Shown here: positions 3,601 through 6,685 of the stretch, in pieces
Layout of the letters: the number at the start of each line of letters is the position of its first letter
How positions within the stretch are numbered: position 1 is the first letter of the stretch
Source of the DNA: Sedimentisphaerales bacterium
GTDB taxonomy: Bacteria; Planctomycetota; Phycisphaerae; Sedimentisphaerales; SG8-4
Length of the DNA stretch: 6,685 nucleotides
Assembly: GCA_016932895.1 (NCBI GenBank)
Contig: JAFGCA010000643.1
Span: forward strand, 1 to 6,685
Direction: 5' to 3'
Made by a program: the position numbers and the translations under genes
The notes under the pieces: generated by a model
Databases searched by the model: none
The model's input: only the letters and a program-made list of their open reading frames with translations
What the model was told of the DNA's origin: nothing

Positions 3601-6405
3601 CTCCAGTACAATCCAGGGGCGGTCGAAACCGATCCCGTCATTGCCTGGGCCAATTGGGTGCTGAGTACTCACGCTGATCGTAAGGCTATCATAACGACGC
3701 ACGCCTACCTCAATGCCGACGCCACCCGCAGGAGTGAGGGTGCGGGCATTTGGAACGTCCTCGTCCAGCAAAACGACAATGTGTACTTCGTCCTGTGTGG
3801 TCACGTGCACGACGAGGCGCGGCGCACGGATGTCGTCAACGGCCGCGAGGTCCACCAGCTGCTTGCGGACTATCAAGATTCCACCGCCGGCGCTAACGGG
3901 GGCAATGGTTGGCTGCGTCTCATGCGATTTGTGCCCGCGGATAATACGGTCTGCGTCGAAACCTACTCGCCGTATCTGGACCAGTTCGAGAGCGACACGG
4001 ACAGCCAATTCACCCTGAATCTGCCAATGACTCCCTATACGCTCATCGGCACGGACCCGGGGGCTCCCAGCGGCGCCAACGCATCGGTGGTGTGGTCCGG
4101 CCTGATGCCGGGATCGGAATACGAATGGTACGCCACGGTGACTGACTCGACGGCAAGAAGCCAGATCGGGCCTCTGTGGCGGTTCACCGCGGTGTTGGAG
4201 AGCATCCCGCCGAATATTACGCCCCTTACCGGAGACACCACGGGAACCACCGGCGACCCGGTGACGCTGTCGGCAATCATAACCGACCAGCCGGGGGTCG
4301 AGAGTGCCACCGTCCACTATACGCCGATCGGCGGTTTAGAAACGACCGTTGCCATGACTGCGGGCGAAAGCAACGTGTGGAGCGCAGAGGTTCCCGTCGC
4401 GTCAGATCAAGTGGGAACGATTATCTACTACATCACGGCGCGGGACATATCCGCTAACTCGGCGCGAGATCCCGCCGATCCCGGAACTTACGACATAGTG
4501 GTAACGGACAACGATGCACCCTCCCCTCCGCTGGAGCTCACCGCGACACCTGTTGCCGGCGGCGCCATCAAGCTGGAGTGGAGTGCCGCAGTTGATAACG
4601 TCGCCGTGACGGAATACGAGGTCTATCGCGGTGCCGAAATGCTGGGCACGGTAGTGGCGACGGAAGACCCTAGCTATTTGGATGTGGATACAGAAGATGG
4701 CGTGGAGTACAGCTATACCGTGAAGGCGATAGACGAGGCACGTAACTCGTCGGTTGACTCGACATCAGCAACGGCGACGGCCGACGCTAGCGGTCCGAAT
4801 ATTGACAACGTGGCGGCCGGCGGTGTTGGCCCGTCCACTGCGACCATAACGTGGACGACCAGCGAAGAAAGTGACGGCTCGGTCGTGTACGGGATCGGCA
4901 CGCCCTCCATGGAAGTCGCCGGCCAGAGCGGCGTATTGGACCATTCGGTGCTGCTGGCGGGACTGGGTGCCGCCAGGACGTACGTTTATTTCGTGAAGGC
5001 GACGGATGCAGTGGGTAACCTCAGCACAAGTCCTATGAACTCCTTCACGACCGCAGAGGCGGCACCGGAGGCCCTCTTTAGCGACGATTTCGAAAGCGGC
5101 GGCTTCTCGGCCGGCGGCTGGGCGACGAGCGGCGTCGTCCATGTGAAAGCGGGTGAGGTTCCGGAGTTCCCGACTTTTGCCGCGCGCACGAACATGACGG
5201 CATACATCGAGAGAGCCATCAACACGGCGGGCTATGGGAATGTCACGGTGAGTTACCGGTGCCTGTCGATCGACATGGAAGAGGGAGAAGCCTTGTACGC
5301 CGAGTGGTCGGTCGATCTCGGCGGCGAAGAGTGGAACACCATCGACCCAGTTGTTTACAACAGTCTCGTCGAGAAGACAGATCTCCCCCTGACGGGTGCG
5401 GATAATAACCCGGAATTCAGGATACGTTTCCGCGCGAATGCAAACAAGAACAAGGAGTACGGGTACATTGACGATGTCGTGGTCAAAGGCGTTCCTATGG
5501 GGCCGCCCAATGGGCAGCCGCTGGCGGTTGACGACAGTGCGGCAACCAGTGAAGACCTCCTGGTGGCGATCGACGTTCTCGTTAACGACAGCGACCCCGA
5601 TGGAGACTCCTTGACCGTGACGGGAACGTCTGATCCGGCCAACGGGATCGCATCGGTAATCGACGGTACGACCGTGGAATATGAACCCGATCCGGATTTC
5701 TACGGCAGTGACGCCTTTACCTACACGATAAGCGACGGGAGAAGCACGGCAACCGCGACCGTTACGGTAACGGTGACTCCGGTTAACGACCCGCCGTCGG
5801 CGGCTGACGATAGTGATACGACTCAGATGAACACGCCCGTCGTGATCGACGTTCTTGCCACCGACGTCGACCCCGATGGAGATAGCCTGACGGTGACACA
5901 GATTTCGAATCTCACCAATGGAACGGCGGAGATCAACCCAGAGGACAATACCGTGACCTTTACACCGGATACCGATTTTCTCGGTGAAGGTTCCTTTACG
6001 TACGAAGTGAGCGACGGAAACGGCGGAACCGATTCGGCGGTGGTTACGGTTACGGTCGTTTCGGCCGAACCGAAGGTACATGTGGCCAGCATAATCTTCG
6101 GCGACTTCTTCTCTACGGGGAAGAACCTCAAGGCGGTGGCGACCGTCACCGTCCACGACCAAGCAGGGTCACCGGTGTCAGGAGCAACGGTTGTGGGTGA
6201 CTGGGGCTACCAAGGCGCCGTGATTCAAACAGGGGCGATGGGCACGACGGGTGCCGATGGCGCGGTCGTTCTTGTGTCCCCTCCGGTGAAGGCAAGCTCT
6301 GGGGGTGTTTTTGCCTTCCAGGTGACGGGGGTGACTGCGGACGGCTACACGTATGATCCGAACGATCCGAATGGGGTAACCGATGGCGAGGCCGGCGTTC
6401 CCTGA
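547..6405 (+). CDS. Secreted multidomain protein with phosphodiester glycosidase and metallophosphoesterase modules
   Basis: The 1952-residue product is a Sec-exported mosaic protein. Predicted order: signal peptide (1-30); jelly-roll-like module (34-193); NAGPA-type phosphodiester glycosidase (199-438); Ig-like (443-531); Ig-like host (541-586 and 775-842) interrupted by DNRLRE (592-772); Ig/FN3-like host (844-886 and 1161-1216) interrupted by a calcineurin-like phosphoesterase (890-1158); Ig-like (1221-1320); two FN3 domains (1325-1412, 1416-1504); jelly-roll-like (1510-1650); two cadherin-like repeats (1657-1838); Ig-like C-terminal domain (1842-1952). The start is fixed by a strong ribosome site and an upstream in-frame stop. 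A second in-frame TGA follows at 6418-6420. No frameshift or broken motif is apparent. No C-terminal anchor, transmembrane helix or known sorting tail is seen. The gene appears monocistronic within the window. Both enzyme families suggest extracellular processing of phosphorylated or phosphodiester-linked carbohydrate; the actual substrate is unknown. Confidence 0.95.
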   Translation: MFQRVTLVCITWSALVLALLLVCGASTVCAMPTSLIPKGSDWRYVDTGVDLGTVWQSIGYSDLGWSSGPAQLGFGDNDEQTTITSGHTCYYFRHAFDVTDPSVFGSLTLWVVRDDGCVVYLNGTEVVRSNMPASDIQHGTFASTVVGGTDEDAWFRYSVDAGLLVAGTNVVAVEVHQANATSSDISFDFELSGNAETRYPYQGVRWTHRSAVTPRPLNIHVLEVDLTHASVGTFVTPDNGGDPDEVNARKTTTFVSEFGMQVGINGDFFGPYPPAPAEGAPLYVNGLGVSAGTQYSTDDGNPALTIDSTGTASIGRAPFGEVFHAVGGNRLIVDGGVVTGEASGDAFADELHPRTGVGVDAGGDKLIAVVVDGRQEGFSQGVSLGELADLLIEFGAWKGLNLDGGGSSTMVFEDSGIVNVPSDTEGERAVGNHLGITAASIPTIIAPNGGDRWVQGMQEDITWTQEGIITTVALEYSTDGGATWTTIVGSTENTGSYTWDVPNTPSSSCIIRISDESNPELYETSDAVFTILENPPPSIPSVTLVSPADGTVTNQTDVTFTCSVTDDYGVAFVELYVGGPPEVVTFSGPAAMDDAMIMGTGDSGRPEIIDPTNTNFGSELSINVDGDNPDAHAVIKFPNLIGSGPGQVPLNATIVSATLEVNCTNQGSVMTMYRLLQDWVEGEVTWNNRTAESSGNWWLYPGADGYGSADIAQPVDADCTATGWRSIDITTFVQHWSSNGGNFGIVLTSDGTDGVDFDSSESANPPVLTVTFRPSWVLMGTELLSGATSATVTFGDDEPLGDPPISLTDQQHHSWNCRVVNTGNPPQESWAPAAFQLTVDTHAPDSPVLVAPADGGTVESMSPTLEVTVIDPDGDAMDVTFYGRRISSDDEFTLVVLPDTQFYSESYPQVFTAQTQWIVDNIGARNIAFVTHEGDIVDNAGVTYEWENADDSISLLDGHVPYGMCPGNHDTPTTNYNTYFPYMRYDGESWYGGHYPSGGNDNNYQLFSAGGESFIILHLQYNPGAVETDPVIAWANWVLSTHADRKAIITTHAYLNADATRRSEGAGIWNVLVQQNDNVYFVLCGHVHDEARRTDVVNGREVHQLLADYQDSTAGANGGNGWLRLMRFVPADNTVCVETYSPYLDQFESDTDSQFTLNLPMTPYTLIGTDPGAPSGANASVVWSGLMPGSEYEWYATVTDSTARSQIGPLWRFTAVLESIPPNITPLTGDTTGTTGDPVTLSAIITDQPGVESATVHYTPIGGLETTVAMTAGESNVWSAEVPVASDQVGTIIYYITARDISANSARDPADPGTYDIVVTDNDAPSPPLELTATPVAGGAIKLEWSAAVDNVAVTEYEVYRGAEMLGTVVATEDPSYLDVDTEDGVEYSYTVKAIDEARNSSVDSTSATATADASGPNIDNVAAGGVGPSTATITWTTSEESDGSVVYGIGTPSMEVAGQSGVLDHSVLLAGLGAARTYVYFVKATDAVGNLSTSPMNSFTTAEAAPEALFSDDFESGGFSAGGWATSGVVHVKAGEVPEFPTFAARTNMTAYIERAINTAGYGNVTVSYRCLSIDMEEGEALYAEWSVDLGGEEWNTIDPVVYNSLVEKTDLPLTGADNNPEFRIRFRANANKNKEYGYIDDVVVKGVPMGPPNGQPLAVDDSAATSEDLLVAIDVLVNDSDPDGDSLTVTGTSDPANGIASVIDGTTVEYEPDPDFYGSDAFTYTISDGRSTATATVTVTVTPVNDPPSAADDSDTTQMNTPVVIDVLATDVDPDGDSLTVTQISNLTNGTAEINPEDNTVTFTPDTDFLGEGSFTYEVSDGNGGTDSAVVTVTVVSAEPKVHVASIIFGDFFSTGKNLKAVATVTVHDQAGSPVSGATVVGDWGYQGAVIQTGAMGTTGADGAVVLVSPPVKASSGGVFAFQVTGVTADGYTYDPNDPNGVTDGEAGVP
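646..1125 (+). other. N-terminal jelly-roll/galactose-binding-like module (residues 34-193)
   Basis: The segment carries a motif series I associate with an accessory beta-sandwich module in giant secreted proteins of environmental bacteria: Trp65 with GPAQLGFGD (68-76), YYFRHAFDV (90-98), a RDDG-VVYLNGTEV stretch (113-126) and GTNVVAVEVHQ (167-177). A carbohydrate- or surface-binding role is inferred from this resemblance; no binding residue can be assigned. Confidence 0.6.
1141..1860 (+). other. NAGPA-type phosphodiester glycosidase domain (residues 199-438)
   Basis: The family includes the human lysosomal uncovering enzyme, which removes GlcNAc from GlcNAc-phospho-mannose and leaves a phosphomonoester, as well as many bacterial exported proteins. 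Motifs seen in order are INGDFF (264-269), PRTGVGVD (353-360), VVVDGRQ (369-375), the hallmark LNLDGGGSSTMVF (400-412) and RAVGNHLGI (428-436). The length of about 240 residues fits a full domain and none of the expected motifs is missing. It should act in the periplasm or outside the cell. The sugar-phosphate substrate cannot be read from the sequence. Confidence 0.88.
1873..2139 (+). other. Ig-like spacer domain (residues 443-531)
   Basis: The segment begins with APNGGDRWVQG (446-456), continues through ITWT and LEYSTDGGATW, then SYTWDVPNT and a CIIRISDES strand (509-517), and ends with SDAVFTI (525-531). This resembles the Kre9/Knh1-like beta-sandwich found as a spacer in many bacterial exported proteins. 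It probably separates the glycosidase from the downstream modules. No catalytic motif is visible. Confidence 0.65.
2320..2862 (+). other. DNRLRE module (residues 592-772) nested in an Ig-like domain
   Basis: The module shows the DNRLRE family pattern: TNTNFGSELSINVDG (612-626), HAVIKFP (632-638), DWVEGEVTWNNR (678-689), GWRSIDITTFVQHW (723-736), NFGIVL (742-747) and SSESANPPVLTVTF (759-772). These are non-catalytic beta-rich modules of exported proteins, often linked with carbohydrate-active enzymes. It is flanked by two halves of one Ig-like domain: VTLVSPADGTVTNQTDVTF through VELYVGG (542-579) before it, and SWVLMGTELLSG to FQLTVDT (775-841) after it. That arrangement implies insertion into a loop of the host domain. 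Confidence 0.8.
3214..4020 (+). other. Calcineurin-like metallophosphoesterase domain (residues 890-1158)
   Basis: All five metal-binding blocks of the superfamily can be placed: LPDTQ (897-901, Asp899), HEGDIVD (932-938, Asp935), PGNHD (966-970, Asn968 and His969), ITTH (1049-1052, His1052) and CGHVHD (1084-1089, His1086 and His1088). The first block reads Asp-Thr-Gln where the classic motif is Asp-X-His. I know the PDTQ form from a bacterial exported subfamily, so this is probably a normal subfamily feature and not damage. The expected activity is dinuclear-metal-dependent hydrolysis of phosphomonoesters or diesters. The domain interrupts a second beta-sandwich host (844-886 and 1161-1216). 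Confidence 0.9.
4207..5058 (+). other. Ig-like domain and two FN3 domains (residues 1221-1504)
   Basis: The first unit (1221-1320) has the pattern GDPVTLSAIITDQPGVES through IIYYITARDISAN, typical of Ig-like spacers in bacterial exported proteins. The second (1325-1412) is a clear FN3 repeat with PSPPLELTATPVAGGAIKLEW, YEVYRG, and YSYTVKAIDEARNSS. The third (1416-1504) is FN3-like, with ATITWTTSEESDGSVVYG, the HSVLLAGLGAARTYVYFVKA stretch, and FTT at the end. These domains probably act as a rigid spacer or mediate binding. Confidence 0.75.
5074..5496 (+). other. Jelly-roll-like module, possibly carbohydrate-binding (residues 1510-1650)
   Basis: The module opens with LFSDDFESGGFS (1510-1521) and Trp1525 and closes with YGYIDDVVVKG (1638-1648). 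The opening and the closing IDDV strand are typical of concanavalin-like or MAM-like beta-sandwich modules in exported bacterial enzymes. Between them are alternating strands such as VTVSYRCLSIDMEEGE. Binding to glycan is inferred from module type only. Confidence 0.55.
5515..6060 (+). repeat. Two tandem cadherin-like repeats (residues 1657-1838)
   Basis: Two units of about 92 codons share the order PPS/GQP-AVDD or AADD, IDVL, DxDPDGDSLTVT, Gly-rich turn, TVxxxPDxDFxG, FTYxxSDG and TVTVT. The Asp-rich calcium-type motif is at Asp1681-Asp1687 in unit 1 and Asp1773-Asp1779 in unit 2. At the DNA level, CGACCCCGATGGAGA occurs at 5592-5606 and 5868-5882, and GATCGACGTTCT at 5568-5579 and 5844-5855. 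Both pairs are offset by 276 bp, which supports tandem duplication. Such repeats usually form calcium-stiffened stalks or adhesive segments. Confidence 0.8.
6070..6402 (+). other. Ig-like C-terminal domain (residues 1842-1952)
   Basis: The segment starts at KVHVASIIFGD (1843-1853) and continues with the Ig-like signature AVATVTVHDQAGSPVSGATV (1863-1882), Trp1886, and the GADGAVVLVSPPVK and FAFQVTGVTADGYTYDP stretches. The VTVxDxxGxPVxGAxV pattern is that of invasin-type (Big_1-like) and transthyretin-like domains. Similar domains form the C-terminus of subtilases and other exported proteins in several phyla. It could be a sorting or surface-attachment module, but that is inference; the protein ends at GEAGVP with no anchor. 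Confidence 0.6.
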
Positions 6406-6527
6406 GTGACGGGAGTCTGATGAGTCGCCTCTAATAGACAGCTACTACTTACGTTCCCCGCCTCGGGCGTGCCGAAGTCCGCCTGCATCTCCTTTCATCT
6501 TCCAAAGCAGATCGGCATCATGTGGGA

Positions 6528-6565
6528 AACGCCCGGGCGTTCCTTGCTACGCGCCGGTCGCGTAG
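6528..6565 (+). terminator. Palindrome and stem-loop downstream of the gene
   Basis: A perfect 14-bp palindrome AACGCCCGGGCGTT (6528-6541) is followed by a stem-loop with a 7-bp perfect stem CTACGCG/CGCGTAG (6547-6553 and 6559-6565) and a CCGGT loop. It lies 122-160 nt past the stop codon and could mark the 3' end of the mRNA. No T-tract follows on the plus strand (the next bases are GGTGAAAAAAG), so it is not a standard intrinsic terminator. Confidence 0.3.
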
Positions 6566-6569
6566 GGTG

Positions 6570-6681
6570 AAAAAAGCAGCCGGGGCGGAAACACAGCCGT
6601 GGTTCGTGCGTGTGGGAGAGCGAGTGGACGGATCTCAGCCGACCTCAGCACGCACGCACTGACCGATGCCGCCCCTCCGGC
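6570..6681 (-). other. Long-range inverted repeat ending in a U-tract on the minus strand
   Basis: GCCGGGGCGG (6579-6588) pairs with CCGCCCC and GGC in 6669-6681, leaving a 3-nt bulge. Nested inside it, CGTGCGTG (6605-6612) pairs with CACGCACG (6649-6656). Read on the minus strand, the outer stem closes at 6579 and is followed by TGC and six T residues (6575-6570). That is the layout expected at the end of a structured minus-strand transcript or terminator. No gene is visible on that strand inside the window. GC-rich DNA often yields chance pairings, so this is tentative. Confidence 0.22.
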
Positions 6682-6685
6682 ACAT

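Noticed and set aside
3535..4317. Minus-strand open frame of 260 codons opposite the phosphoesterase
   Set aside because: The opposite strand encodes conserved metal-binding motifs, and the antisense product has no recognisable domain. It is a shadow.
4765..6162. Long minus-strand open frame of 465 codons opposite the 3' part of the gene
   Set aside because: It is antisense to the FN3, jelly-roll and cadherin-like coding sequence. Its arginine- and histidine-rich translation is typical of a codon shadow of a GC-rich gene, and it lacks family motifs.
6620..6650. Minus-strand GGCTGAGATCC, which resembles the CTGAGAT core of a TPP riboswitch
   Set aside because: The other conserved TPP parts (the ACCC, GAACCTGAT and final AGGGA elements) are not found in the right order nearby, so the match is taken as chance.
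1..6685. CRISPR array, transposase, tRNA or rRNA gene
   Set aside because: No regularly spaced repeat-spacer pattern, no transposase motif, no terminal inverted repeats with target duplications, and no tRNA or rRNA signature was seen on reading both strands.

Overview
The window carries one very large gene and little else. A single plus-strand open reading frame (547-6405, 1952 codons) takes up about 88% of it. It encodes a secreted, mosaic, multidomain protein. The 546 bases before it and the 280 bases after it contain no convincing second gene, but both flanks hold symmetric or repeated sequence.

Organism: a fairly GC-rich bacterium using Sec export and a Shine-Dalgarno sequence. The module mix (jelly-roll module, phosphodiester glycosidase, DNRLRE, calcineurin-like phosphoesterase, Ig/FN3, cadherin-like repeats, Ig-like C-terminus) resembles giant secreted proteins of environmental phyla such as Hydrogenedentota, Planctomycetota and Verrucomicrobiota. 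This is an impression from domain style, not a taxonomic result. No PEP-CTERM, LPxTG or recognisable type IX sorting tail is present.

Layout: 1-343 has no supported gene. 344-398 holds two tandem copies of a 28-bp unit, each with a small hairpin whose stem is kept by a compensatory base-pair change. A plausible sigma70-type promoter lies at 405-432, followed by a putative leader with a 13-bp direct repeat at a 21-bp period and a 12-bp palindrome, then a strong ribosome binding site at 534-542. The gene follows. In order it encodes: signal peptide; jelly-roll-like module; NAGPA-type phosphodiester glycosidase; an Ig-like domain; an Ig-like domain split by a DNRLRE module; a second Ig/FN3-like domain split by a complete metallophosphoesterase; an Ig-like domain; two FN3 domains; a jelly-roll-like module; two cadherin-like calcium-motif repeats; and an Ig-like C-terminal domain. 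The 3' flank has a 14-bp palindrome, a 7-bp stem-loop, and a long-range inverted repeat whose minus-strand reading ends in a U-tract.

The main biological idea is an inference. One exported polypeptide carries an enzyme class that uncaps sugar phosphodiesters and another that can hydrolyse phosphate esters, both mounted on binding and spacer domains. It may process phosphorylated or phosphodiester-linked glycans outside the cytoplasm. The most distinctive structural point is that the DNRLRE and phosphoesterase modules appear to be inserted at the same loop of two related beta-sandwich hosts.
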